Source: Spirochaetota bacterium (lineage in GTDB: Bacteria > Spirochaetota > UBA4802 > UBA5368). From it: a stretch of DNA of 14,140 nucleotides. Under the pieces are notes generated by a model. The model had not been told where the DNA came from. It did not search any database and saw only the letters and a list, made by a program, of their open reading frames with translations. The stretch lies in the NCBI GenBank assembly GCA_017998475.1, contig JAGODA010000044.1, positions 1-14,140 of the forward strand, written 5' to 3'. Both the position numbers and the translations under genes were made by a program. Below are positions 5,806 through 14,140 of the stretch, one piece after another (position 1 is the stretch's first letter; every line of letters starts with the position of its first letter).

Positions 5806-7548
5806 ATGCAACAGCTCATCACCGGTATAATCGCATCCCCCGGGATCAAGATCGGCAAAGCCTATGTCTACCACGGGTCCAATCTTATCATACCCAAATA
5901 CACCGTCGAGCCCGAGAGCGTTGAAGAAGAACTCGGCAGATACAGGCGTACCCTCGAGAGGACGAAGAGCGACATCCAGTCCATCCAGGAACAGATTTCA
6001 AAAAGCCTTTCCCGCGACATGGCCGATATATTCTCCAGCCACCTCATGGTGCTCGAAGACCCCATGATCACCGAAAAGGTCGTGCGCACCATCCGCGATG
6101 AGCGGCGCAATGTCGAGTGGGTCATAAACGATATCTCGATGGAACTCATACAGAGCCTCTCCTCCATCGAGGACGTCTACCTGAGGGAACGCATCGTCGA
6201 TATTTCGGACATCCACAAGCGGCTGATCAACAATCTCCAGAAGACCTCCGCTCCGACCCTTCCCAACCTCGACGAGGAGGTCATCCTGTTCGCGGCCGAC
6301 CTTACCCCCTCCGACACGGCCATGATGAACAGGAAATACGTGCTCGCCTTTGTAACGGACACCGGCGGCCGCACCTCGCATACCGCCATCATGGCGCGGG
6401 CCCTGGAAATACCCGCCATCGTCGGCACCATCAACGGCACTTCCATGGTGAAGGACGGGCAGACCGTCATCGTCGACGCGCTGCACGGAAAGGTCATAAT
6501 CGATCCAACCCCGGAACAGATAGATGAATACACCCGGTACCAGGAGGACCTGGTCCTTCTCGACGCGGAGCTGGCCAAGCTCACACACCTCCCGGCCACG
6601 ACGCTGGACAACGAGGTGTGCCACATTTACGGCAATATCGAGATACCGGAAGAGATGAAGATGATGAAGGACCACGGAGCCCAGGGTATCGGCCTGTACC
6701 GCTCCGAGTTTCTCTTTCTCGACCGCTCACTTCCGGACGAGGAGAAACAGTTTCACGCCTACAGAAAGGTGCTGGAATTTTTCAATCCCATGCCGGTGAC
6801 CATCCGCACCCTCGACGTCGGCGGCGACAAGATCTACGCCTACAACAAGACGGTAAAGGAGCGCAACCCCTTTCTGGGCTGCCGCGCCATACGCTTCAGC
6901 CTCGAGAACGAATCGCTGTTCCGCACCCAGCTTCGCGCCATTCTGCGCGCGAGCGTGTACGGCAACACCAGGCTGATGTTCCCGATGATCTCCACGGTGG
7001 AGGAGATCATCAAATCGCGGACCATTCTTTACGAGACCATGGACGATCTTCGCCGCGAGAAAAAGGAATTCGACGCGGAAATTCCCATAGGAATCATGAT
7101 AGAGGTCCCGTCAGCCGCGATAAACGCGGACCGGCTCGCGGCGCATTCCGATTTCTTCTCGGTGGGGACCAACGACCTGGTTCAATACACCATCGCGGTA
7201 GACAGGCTCTCCGAAAAGATCGCGTATCTCTACAATCCGCTCAATCTTTCCGTGCTGCGCCTGCTCAGGCATATAGTGGACGCGTCGAAGAAATACGAGA
7301 TCCAGCTCTCCATCTGCGGCGAGATGGCGGGCGAGCCGCGCTACACGATTCCGCTCCTCGGACTCGGATTCAGGAATTTCTCCATGGGAACCGCTTTCAT
7401 GTACCAGATCAAACGGATAATCCGCTCGGTGAAGATAAACGAATGCGAGGAACTGGTTGACGAGATGATGAAGCGCGACGTCACCGAGGAAATAGAAAAA
7501 ATCCTGCTCGACTACCTGGGCCGGAAATTCCCCACAATGCTTTTCTGA
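5806..7548 (+). CDS. ptsP: Phosphoenolpyruvate-protein phosphotransferase (PTS enzyme I)
   Basis: A 580-residue enzyme I (ptsI/ptsP type). It takes phosphate from phosphoenolpyruvate onto a histidine and passes it to HPr, starting the sugar phosphotransferase cascade in the cytoplasm. Domains in order: the N-terminal helical HPr-binding part (G-I-I-A-S-P-G-I-K-I-G-K-A at 7-19, then a helical region), the swivelling phosphohistidine domain with G-G-R-T-S-H192-T-A-I-M-A-R, and the C-terminal PEP-binding barrel with G-I-G-L-Y-R-S-E-F-L-F, R-T-L-D-V-G-G-D-K, and the acid/base Cys504 in S-I-C-G-E-M-A-G-E. His192 and Cys504 fall close to the E. coli positions (189 and 502). There is no GAF domain, so it is the carbon-type rather than the nitrogen-type enzyme. 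I chose ATG 5806 because the protein then starts like the family; an in-frame ATG at 5725 adds unconserved sequence. The ribosome site is weak. No HPr or EII gene is in the window. Confidence 0.96.
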   Translation: MQQLITGIIASPGIKIGKAYVYHGSNLIIPKYTVEPESVEEELGRYRRTLERTKSDIQSIQEQISKSLSRDMADIFSSHLMVLEDPMITEKVVRTIRDERRNVEWVINDISMELIQSLSSIEDVYLRERIVDISDIHKRLINNLQKTSAPTLPNLDEEVILFAADLTPSDTAMMNRKYVLAFVTDTGGRTSHTAIMARALEIPAIVGTINGTSMVKDGQTVIVDALHGKVIIDPTPEQIDEYTRYQEDLVLLDAELAKLTHLPATTLDNEVCHIYGNIEIPEEMKMMKDHGAQGIGLYRSEFLFLDRSLPDEEKQFHAYRKVLEFFNPMPVTIRTLDVGGDKIYAYNKTVKERNPFLGCRAIRFSLENESLFRTQLRAILRASVYGNTRLMFPMISTVEEIIKSRTILYETMDDLRREKKEFDAEIPIGIMIEVPSAAINADRLAAHSDFFSVGTNDLVQYTIAVDRLSEKIAYLYNPLNLSVLRLLRHIVDASKKYEIQLSICGEMAGEPRYTIPLLGLGFRNFSMGTAFMYQIKRIIRSVKINECEELVDEMMKRDVTEEIEKILLDYLGRKFPTMLF

Positions 7549-7558
7549 ACGATTCCCG

Positions 7559-8311
7559 ATGAAGCTCTACCGACAGCTGGCGGAATATTATTTCGCCATA
7601 GAGAGCAACCACCGGGACATCAACGAAGACATCGGGCTCATCCTCTCTGTTCTATCGGGGAGGACCGACCCGACGCTCATAGACCTCGGGTGCGGCACCG
7701 GCGAACACCTCGCCCTGCTTTCCCGGCGCGGCGTTCGATGCACGGGGATCGATTCCAGCGCTGACATGCTGCGTATCGCGCGCCTGCGTTTCCCGTCAGG
7801 CATCGAGTTTGCCGAAAAGAACATGCTTACGTTCGATTATTTCGAGTCATTCGATATCGCCGTTTCGCTGTTCGGCTCTTTCAATTATATGATCGAGGAC
7901 GGGGACGTCGACCGGGTTTTCTGGAACACATGGAGGTCGCTCGTCCCGGGAGGGTCGGGCCTGTTCGAAATATGGAATGCGGTGCCGGTGCGCCGGATCG
8001 AGAAAAAGGACATGGACCTGGTGTCGCGCACTTCATACGGGGAGGCCACAATAGAGCGCCATCGCGGCTTCGCCATTCACAGCACCCGGGGCAGGACGGT
8101 TGTGGACGTCAACTACAGCTACACGATCTCCCGTGGTGGGGCCGTCGAAACGCTGAGGGACAGGCACGTGATGCGCGCCTTTACCATCGACGAAATTTCG
8201 GCATTCATCACCGGCAACGGTTTCGAGATAAAGAACCTTTATTCCAGTTCCCGCGGAGAGCCCTACAGGGAGACATCGAATAAAATACTCATCCACTTCG
8301 CCAAACCCTGA
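7559..8311 (+). CDS. Class I SAM-dependent methyltransferase, substrate unknown
   Basis: A 250-residue methyltransferase. The SAM-binding motif I is L-I-D-L-G-C-G-T-G-E-H (40-50). It is followed by the acidic ribose-binding position in C-T-G-I-D-S-S-A-D-M-L and by a motif-IV-like F-D-I-A-V-S-L-F-G-S-F-N-Y-M stretch, as in the Methyltransf_11/25 group. The C-terminal half contains a beta-rich segment (S-Y-T-I-S-R-G-G-A-V-E-T) typical of small-molecule methyltransferases of this fold. The substrate cannot be told from sequence. It starts 10 bp after enzyme I with no evident Shine-Dalgarno, so it is probably co-transcribed and may depend on upstream translation. No functional link to the PTS is evident. 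Confidence 0.85.
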   Translation: MKLYRQLAEYYFAIESNHRDINEDIGLILSVLSGRTDPTLIDLGCGTGEHLALLSRRGVRCTGIDSSADMLRIARLRFPSGIEFAEKNMLTFDYFESFDIAVSLFGSFNYMIEDGDVDRVFWNTWRSLVPGGSGLFEIWNAVPVRRIEKKDMDLVSRTSYGEATIERHRGFAIHSTRGRTVVDVNYSYTISRGGAVETLRDRHVMRAFTIDEISAFITGNGFEIKNLYSSSRGEPYRETSNKILIHFAKP

Positions 8312-8319
8312 ACGCGCGA

Positions 8320-8344
8320 AGGGCGCCCGCTCGACAGGCGCCCT
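8320..8344. terminator. GC-rich hairpin between convergent genes
   Basis: AGGGCGCC (8320-8327) pairs perfectly with GGCGCCCT (8337-8344) around a 9-nt loop, in the 63-bp gap between the methyltransferase and lon stops. Position and stability suggest a shared terminator for both strands. Neither side carries the T-run of a classic intrinsic terminator, so it may work together with Rho or as a 3' end stabiliser. Confidence 0.5.
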
Positions 8345-8374
8345 CCATTAAAGCATCAAGTCTCGCCGCGCGTT

Positions 8375-10828
8375 TCAGGCCTGCACGGTGCCCTCCTGTT
8401 TCCAGTCACCGTTTTCGGTTGATTCGCCCTTTTCCGCGTCCATGGTCTCCTTCCATTTGTCGTAGAGCATCTTTGTCGTTTCCGGGTCCTTGAAGAAAGC
8501 CTCGGGGCTTTCAAGCGCCAGAAAGAGCACTTCTTCCATACTGCTGACCGGGTGGAAAACCATGAGTTTACGCACGTATTCCGGAATCTTCTCCAGGTCT
8601 TTTTCGTTCTCCTTGGGGATGACCACGTGCTTGATATCGGCCCTGTGGGCCGCCAGCACCTTCTCCTTGAGTCCGCCGATCTGAAGCACTTTGCCGCGCA
8701 GGGTAATCTCCCCCGTCATCGCCACGTCGCAGCGCACCGGAATGTTGGAAAGGAGCGAGGCCATCACCACCGCCATCGTAATACCCGCCGACGGACCGTC
8801 CTTCGGAATCGCGCCCTCCGGCACGTGCAGGTGAATGTCGTTACGCTTGATGGTGTCTTCCTTGATAGCGAAAAACTGCTGGTTAGCCTTCACGTATGTA
8901 AAGGCCGCGCGGGCCGACTCCTGCATGACGTCGCCGAGCTGCCCGGTAAGCATGAGGGTGCCCTTGCCCTTGATGAGAGAGGCCTCCACCTGGAGGATGT
9001 CTCCTCCAACCTCGGTCCACGCCAGACCGTTCGCCAGGCCCACCTCGTTCTTCAGCTCCTTCTTGCCGTACTTGAACTTCTTGGCGCCGAGATATTCAAC
9101 TATTGCGGCCTCGTCGAGCACCTTGCGGTATTCCTTGCCGTAGCGCACGACATCGCGCGCGACCTTTCTGCACACCTTGGCCAGCACGCGCTCCAGGCTG
9201 CGGACCCCGGACTCGCGCGTGTAATGCCTGATGGTAAAGAGCATTACGTCTTCGGAATACTCTATGTTTTCCGGCTTCAGGCCGTTTTCGATAATCTGCT
9301 TGGGAAGCAGGAATTTGAGGGCAATGTTGAGCTTCTCCGGCTCGGTATAGCTCGTTATCTCGATGATCTCCATGCGGTCCAAAAGAGGCAGGGGGATCCG
9401 GTGCTGCACGTTGGCCGTGGTGATAAAGAGCACGTCCGAAAGGTCGTAGGAGACCTCCATGTAATGGTCGACGAACGAATTGTTCTGCTCGGGATCCAGC
9501 ACCTCGAGCAGGGCGGACGACGGATCTCCCCGAAAGTCCATTGACATCTTGTCGATTTCGTCGAGCAGGAATACGGGATTTATGGTGCCCGCCTTTTTCA
9601 TCATCTGAATGATGCGTCCGGGAAGCGCCCCCACGTAGGTGCGCCGGTGTCCCCGGATCTCGGCCTCGTCGCGCACACCGCCCAGCGACATGCGAACGAA
9701 CTTGCGGCCCAGCGCCCGCGCTACCGAGCGACCCAGCGAGGTCTTGCCGACCCCCGGAGGTCCCACGAAGCAGAGTATCGGACCTTTCAGCTTCCGCGAA
9801 AGATGACGTACCGCGATGAATTCTATGATGCGCTCCTTCACTTCGTCCAGACCGTAGTGGTCCTCGTTGAGGACGTCCATCGCGTGGTCGATGTCGCGGT
9901 TGTCCACGGTCTTCTTGTGCCAGGGCACGTCGCGCAGCCACTCGATATAGGTCCGCACGACGGCCGATTCGGCCGAAAGCGGCGGCATCTTCTCAAGCCG
10001 TTTGACTTCCTTGAGTGCCTTGGCCTTGGCCTCCTTGCTCATCTTAGCCTCTTCGATCGAGCGCGTGAACTCCTCGATCTCGTCGGCGGTTTCGTCGTTC
10101 TGACCCAGCTCCTTCTTTATCACCTTCATCTGTTCGTTCAGGTAATATTCCTTCTGGGTCTTCTCCATCTGCTTGCGGACTTTGCCCTGGATCTTCTTTT
10201 CGATATACATGATATCGATCTCACCGTTGATGAGCTCGATCAGCTTCTCGATCCGCTCCTCGGGCTTGCCGATCTCAAGAAGCGACTGCTTGAGGTCGAG
10301 CCTCATGTTGACGTACGAGGCCACCACGTCCGCCAGGTGGGAGAGGTCCTCGATGCCATTGACGGTGGTGAGGGCCTCCTGGGGCACCTTTTTATTCAGC
10401 TTGATGTATTTCTCGAAAGTCTCAAGAAGAGCCCTTTTAAGGGCCCCGGTCTCCTTCTCCGAATCGACCGGGCGCTCCATGTCCTTTACGCCCACCTCGT
10501 AGTAGTCCCCCTTGTCCTCGAAATCGGCGAGGTAGCCGCGGGAGAGCCCCTCCACCAGGACCTTGATGGTGCCGTCGGGGAGCTTGAGGAGCTGCAGGAT
10601 CTCCGAGATCGTTCCGACCTCGTACAGGTCGTCCTTGCCGGGAACCGTCACCTGTGCGTCGGTCTGTGTAACGAGCACTATAAGCCGGTCCCCCTTCATC
10701 GCGGCGTCGAGCGCGCTTATTGATTTCTCGCGTCCGACGAACAGCGGAATTACCATATGGGGATACACCACCACATCCCTGAGCGGAAGCAGCGGGTACT
10801 TTTTATTATAATCGATGACACGCTTCAT
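8375..10828 (-). CDS. lon: ATP-dependent protease La (Lon)
   Basis: An 817-residue Lon protease, close to the usual 780-820. It is a cytoplasmic hexameric AAA+ protease that removes damaged proteins and selected regulators. Domains: N-terminal substrate-binding domain (about 10-200, starting Y-P-L-L-P-L-R-D-V-V-V-Y-P), a coiled-coil helical part, the AAA+ module with Walker A G-P-P-G-V-G-K362-T and Walker B F-L-L-D-E-I-D-K, and the C-terminal protease domain with P-K-D-G-P-S680-A-G-I-T and Lys721 in G-G-L-K-E-K, the Ser-Lys catalytic dyad. A short charged tail after about residue 790 (E-K-G-E-S-T-E-N-G-D) is likely disordered. The start ATG at 10826-10828 has GAGG 6 nt upstream. It follows clpX by 87 bp in the same direction, so it may be in the clp operon or have its own promoter; I saw no clear one. 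Confidence 0.98.
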   Translation of the reverse strand: MKRVIDYNKKYPLLPLRDVVVYPHMVIPLFVGREKSISALDAAMKGDRLIVLVTQTDAQVTVPGKDDLYEVGTISEILQLLKLPDGTIKVLVEGLSRGYLADFEDKGDYYEVGVKDMERPVDSEKETGALKRALLETFEKYIKLNKKVPQEALTTVNGIEDLSHLADVVASYVNMRLDLKQSLLEIGKPEERIEKLIELINGEIDIMYIEKKIQGKVRKQMEKTQKEYYLNEQMKVIKKELGQNDETADEIEEFTRSIEEAKMSKEAKAKALKEVKRLEKMPPLSAESAVVRTYIEWLRDVPWHKKTVDNRDIDHAMDVLNEDHYGLDEVKERIIEFIAVRHLSRKLKGPILCFVGPPGVGKTSLGRSVARALGRKFVRMSLGGVRDEAEIRGHRRTYVGALPGRIIQMMKKAGTINPVFLLDEIDKMSMDFRGDPSSALLEVLDPEQNNSFVDHYMEVSYDLSDVLFITTANVQHRIPLPLLDRMEIIEITSYTEPEKLNIALKFLLPKQIIENGLKPENIEYSEDVMLFTIRHYTRESGVRSLERVLAKVCRKVARDVVRYGKEYRKVLDEAAIVEYLGAKKFKYGKKELKNEVGLANGLAWTEVGGDILQVEASLIKGKGTLMLTGQLGDVMQESARAAFTYVKANQQFFAIKEDTIKRNDIHLHVPEGAIPKDGPSAGITMAVVMASLLSNIPVRCDVAMTGEITLRGKVLQIGGLKEKVLAAHRADIKHVVIPKENEKDLEKIPEYVRKLMVFHPVSSMEEVLFLALESPEAFFKDPETTKMLYDKWKETMDAEKGESTENGDWKQEGTVQA

Positions 10829-10915
10829 GTGAACCTCGTAGACTGTGTGATGGAGCTCTGAACGATACGACCGGAGGCCCTGTATGCGTCCCGCGGGCCG
10901 CCGGTCCGGCCGGAT

Positions 10916-12178
<1,263 letters not shown>

Positions 12179-12223
12179 TGTTACCTCTCTTTGAATCGGT
12201 GCGCAGCCTTCCTCCTGTTCCCT

Positions 12224-12811
12224 TTACTTGCTCTTTTTCTCGATGATCTTATCTATCAACCCGTACTCGAGCGCTTCCTGTGGAGACATGAAGTTGTCCC
12301 TGTCCAGGTCCTTGTCGACCTTGTCCGCCTTCTGACCGGTATGGGAGGCGTAAATCTCATTGAGGCGCTGCTTGGTTTTGAGTATCTCCTTCGCGTGTAT
12401 CATGATATCGGTCGCCTGACCCTGGAAACCCGCGGACGGCTGGTGGATCATGATCCGCGAATTGGGCAGCGCCGAACGCTTTCCCTTCGCCCCTGCCGCA
12501 AGAAGGAGCGACCCCATGGACGCCGCCTGGCCGATGCAGATGGTGGCCACGTCGGGCTTGATGTACTGCATGGTGTCGTAAATGGCGAGCCCCGACGTTA
12601 CGATGCCGCCCGGCGAGTTGATATAGAGGAATATATCCTTATCGGGGTCTTCGGCCTCCAGGAACAGAAGCTGGGCGATTACGAGGCTCGAAATGTGGTC
12701 GTCGATCGCCTCGCCGAGAAAGATGATTCGGTCTTTAAGAAGCCGGGAGTATATGTCATATGACCGTTCTCCCCTGGATGTCTGTTCTACTACTATCGGA
12801 ACAAGGCTCAT
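12224..12811 (-). CDS. clpP: ATP-dependent Clp protease proteolytic subunit ClpP
   Basis: A 195-residue serine peptidase that forms the two-ring chamber degrading proteins handed over by ClpX. The catalytic triad is complete: Ser98 in G-Q-A-A-S-M-G-S, His123 in M-I-H-Q-P and Asp172 in D-R-D-N-F-M-S, at the same numbers as B. subtilis ClpP. The N-terminal M-S-L-V-P-I-V-V-E is the usual pore-lining start, and the I-N-S-P-G-G substrate-binding strand is present. ATG 12809-12811 has GAGGAG 9 nt upstream. It sits between trigger factor (134-bp gap) and clpX (45-bp gap), the widespread tig-clpP-clpX order. No second clpP paralogue is in the window. Confidence 0.98.
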   Translation of the reverse strand: MSLVPIVVEQTSRGERSYDIYSRLLKDRIIFLGEAIDDHISSLVIAQLLFLEAEDPDKDIFLYINSPGGIVTSGLAIYDTMQYIKPDVATICIGQAASMGSLLLAAGAKGKRSALPNSRIMIHQPSAGFQGQATDIMIHAKEILKTKQRLNEIYASHTGQKADKVDKDLDRDNFMSPQEALEYGLIDKIIEKKSK

Positions 12812-12847
12812 GGCGCAGATCTCCTCGATGGCGTGCTGTACGTGACG

Positions 12848-12870
12848 GTTATACTATTAGTGTCGGCACT
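12848..12870 (-). promoter_or_regulatory. Possible clpP promoter -10 with adjacent short palindrome
   Basis: On the minus strand TATAAC (12853-12848) matches the -10 consensus at five of six bases and lies 37 nt before the clpP start. Just upstream, 12859-12870 reads AGTG-N4-CACT, a small inverted repeat placed where a repressor could sit. No good -35 is found at 16-18 bp, and this is not a CIRCE element. It would allow clpP-clpX to be transcribed apart from tig, for instance under stress. Confidence 0.2.
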
Positions 12871-12933
12871 CCGCCCCGGGTTACACCAATCCTTTTTGGA
12901 CCGGCATGGGGTACATATAGCTCATCAGCCGAC

Positions 12934-12960
12934 AAAAATCAAATATTATTCAGCTTTGAT
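12934..12960 (-). terminator. Weak AT-rich stem with T-run at the end of tig
   Basis: Read on the minus strand, ATCAAA (12960-12955) can pair with TTTGAT (12943-12938) across an 11-nt loop, followed by TTTT (12937-12934). The stem overlaps the tig stop codon (12948-12946). With one G-C pair it is too weak for strong termination, but it could thin transcription between tig and clpP. Confidence 0.2.
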
Positions 12961-14140
12961 GAATTCGTCCAGGGTCTGGGGCTTGGCCCGGTCGATTTTC
13001 GCGTTCTCGTAGACGAATTCGAGCGCGCTTTCCATCACCAGATCGGATTCGATGCTCTCCCGGGAGTTGTTGTCGCTTATGATCTTCTCGAGCTCCTCGA
13101 CGCTGCGATTGTTCCTTTTCGCGATGCTCTCGACCACCTCGCGGTATTTCTCCTCCGGGACCTTGAGCTCTTCCTTCTCGGCGATCCTGGAAAGCACCAG
13201 GGTCGACTTGATGTTGGATTCGGCCTCCGAACGGAGCCTGCCGGAGAACTCCTCCACATTGAGCCCGAGCGTCGCGGCGAATTCGTTGATGTCTTCGCTG
13301 AAATATCCGGTGCGCTCCTGCACGCGGCGGAAAAGCGCCTCCATCTCCTTTTCGATCATGGACATCGGCAGATCGAAGGTGCTCTTCTCGACCGCCTCTT
13401 TCAACAGCCTGCCTTTGGCCTCGGACTTCGCCTTCTCGGTGACGAATTTTTCAAGGTTGGCGCGTATGCCTTTTTTCATCTCCTCGAGCGATGAGTACTC
13501 GCCCAGGTCTTTCGCGAAGTCGTCGTCGAGGGCGGGAAGATCCATCCTGTTTATCTCCTCGACCCTGATGATGTAGCGGGCGGTCTGGCCTGCCAGGTCC
13601 TTGATCTCGTAATCTTTCGGATACTTGATCTTCGTCTCCTTTTGCTCGCCGGATTTCATGCCGAGCACATCGTCGTCGAAACCGTATTCGGCCCTGCTTT
13701 TACCGACGATCATGTTATAATCCCTGAACTCGAGCCCCTCGATTTTGTCCGGCTCGACGTTGTCGATGCGCTTGATCCCAATCTTTACCATATCGCCGTT
13801 TTCCACGCGGGCGTCGTCGCCCTCCTTTTTCGAAACGTTGGCATGGCGCTCGCGAAGGGTCTCGATTTCGCGCTTCACGTCGTCGTCGGTGATTTTACAC
13901 GACCGCTCGGTCGCCTTGAGGCCTTTGTAATCGCCGAGCTCTATTTCGGGCATGGTTTCGAATACCGCGGTGAACGCGAAGCCTTCCCCTCGTTTTATCC
14001 TGTCGAAGTTGAATCGGGGAGGCGCTATTGGTCTGTAATTCTTTTCCGTCACCGCGTCCAGATAGACAGATCTAAGGAGGTTTTCGGCCACTTCCTGGTC
14101 GGCCATTTCGCTGAACTTGCGTTCGATGAGCTCGAGCGGC
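12946..14140 (-). CDS. tig: Trigger factor (5' end outside window)
   Basis: This is the C-terminal 397 residues of trigger factor, the ribosome-bound chaperone and peptidyl-prolyl isomerase that meets nascent chains at the exit tunnel. The reading frame runs open to the window edge; the first in-frame ATG (14106) is internal. The visible upstream part (L-E-L-I-E-R-K-F-S-E and Y-L-D-A-V-T-E-K-N-Y-R-P-I-A-P-P) matches the end of the N-terminal ribosome-binding domain, so about 40-50 residues with the G-F-R-K-G-x-x-P signature are missing. Next come the FKBP-like isomerase domain (around V-E-N-G-D-M-V-K-I-G-I to G-Q-T-A-R-Y-I-I-R-V-E-E-I) and the helical C-terminal chaperone domain (D-L-P-A-L-D-D-D-F-A onward). 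The end is K-A-E then TAA. It is the promoter-proximal gene of tig-clpP-clpX-(lon). Confidence 0.95.
   Translation of the reverse strand, partial: PLELIERKFSEMADQEVAENLLRSVYLDAVTEKNYRPIAPPRFNFDRIKRGEGFAFTAVFETMPEIELGDYKGLKATERSCKITDDDVKREIETLRERHANVSKKEGDDARVENGDMVKIGIKRIDNVEPDKIEGLEFRDYNMIVGKSRAEYGFDDDVLGMKSGEQKETKIKYPKDYEIKDLAGQTARYIIRVEEINRMDLPALDDDFAKDLGEYSSLEEMKKGIRANLEKFVTEKAKSEAKGRLLKEAVEKSTFDLPMSMIEKEMEALFRRVQERTGYFSEDINEFAATLGLNVEEFSGRLRSEAESNIKSTLVLSRIAEKEELKVPEEKYREVVESIAKRNNRSVEELEKIISDNNSRESIESDLVMESALEFVYENAKIDRAKPQTLDEFIKAE

Noticed and set aside
9647..10723. A 358-codon plus-strand open frame opposite lon (and a similar one at 8552-9544)
   Set aside because: Both mirror the strong Lon coding sequence and have composition typical of antisense shadows; no ribosome site or family pattern was seen.
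10905..10914. TCCGGCCGGA palindrome just after the clpX stop as a terminator
   Set aside because: It is fully self-complementary with no loop room, is not followed by a T-run, and such GC palindromes are expected by chance in this DNA.
12848..12890. Possible CIRCE (HrcA) operator upstream of clpP
   Set aside because: Only a GAGTGC half-like string is present; the second half at the required 9-nt spacing is missing.

Overview
This window holds ordinary chromosomal core genes of a Gram-negative-type bacterium. By eye the G+C is in the high fifties percent. Exported proteins with lipoprotein or signal sequences, a slightly relaxed lipobox, and the mix of an enolase/FtsB-like/DUF501 cluster with a tig-clpP-clpX-lon block would fit an environmental spirochaete (Spirochaetota) or a neighbouring deep lineage. 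That assignment is a weak inference, because no marker in the window settles it. Bases 1-55 are not genomic: they match an Illumina Nextera i7-side library adapter with a few mismatches, so position 56 is the true start of the contig.

Layout. (1) Minus strand, 61-2328: enolase, an FtsB/DivIC-like septum protein and a DUF501 protein. They are packed with overlapping ends (14 bp, then ATGA) and read towards the contig end. (2) 2329-2557: a divergent intergenic region with an AT-rich promoter-like patch. (3) Plus strand, 2558-3600: a membrane-anchored protein of unknown function, coupled by GTGA to a dCMP deaminase. (4) Minus strand, 3588-5429: an apparently exported L-isoaspartate methyltransferase (Pcm), followed with no gap (TAGATG) by a DUF4185 lipoprotein, whose end overlaps the deaminase end tail to tail by 13 bp. 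(5) 5430-5805: a 376-bp divergent intergenic region with candidate promoter elements. (6) Plus strand, 5806-8311: PTS enzyme I and a class I SAM methyltransferase, ending at a GC-rich hairpin. (7) Minus strand, 8375-14140: the proteostasis block trigger factor (5' end cut by the window), clpP, clpX and lon, transcribed in that order.

How they work together. Trigger factor folds nascent chains, ClpXP and Lon degrade damaged or regulatory proteins, and an exported Pcm would repair aged proteins outside the cytoplasm, so protein quality control is the main theme. Enolase makes phosphoenolpyruvate and enzyme I consumes it as the first phosphotransferase donor, although the two genes lie in separate units. 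The deaminase feeds dUMP/dTTP synthesis.

I found no convincing new multi-gene system: no CRISPR array, defence island, mobile element, tRNA or rRNA. The points most worth a second look are the adapter remnant, the DUF501 protein with its Cys/His-rich conserved positions beside the septum gene, the second transmembrane segment on the FtsB-like protein, the exported Pcm/DUF4185 pair, and the unknown membrane protein coupled to dCMP deaminase.
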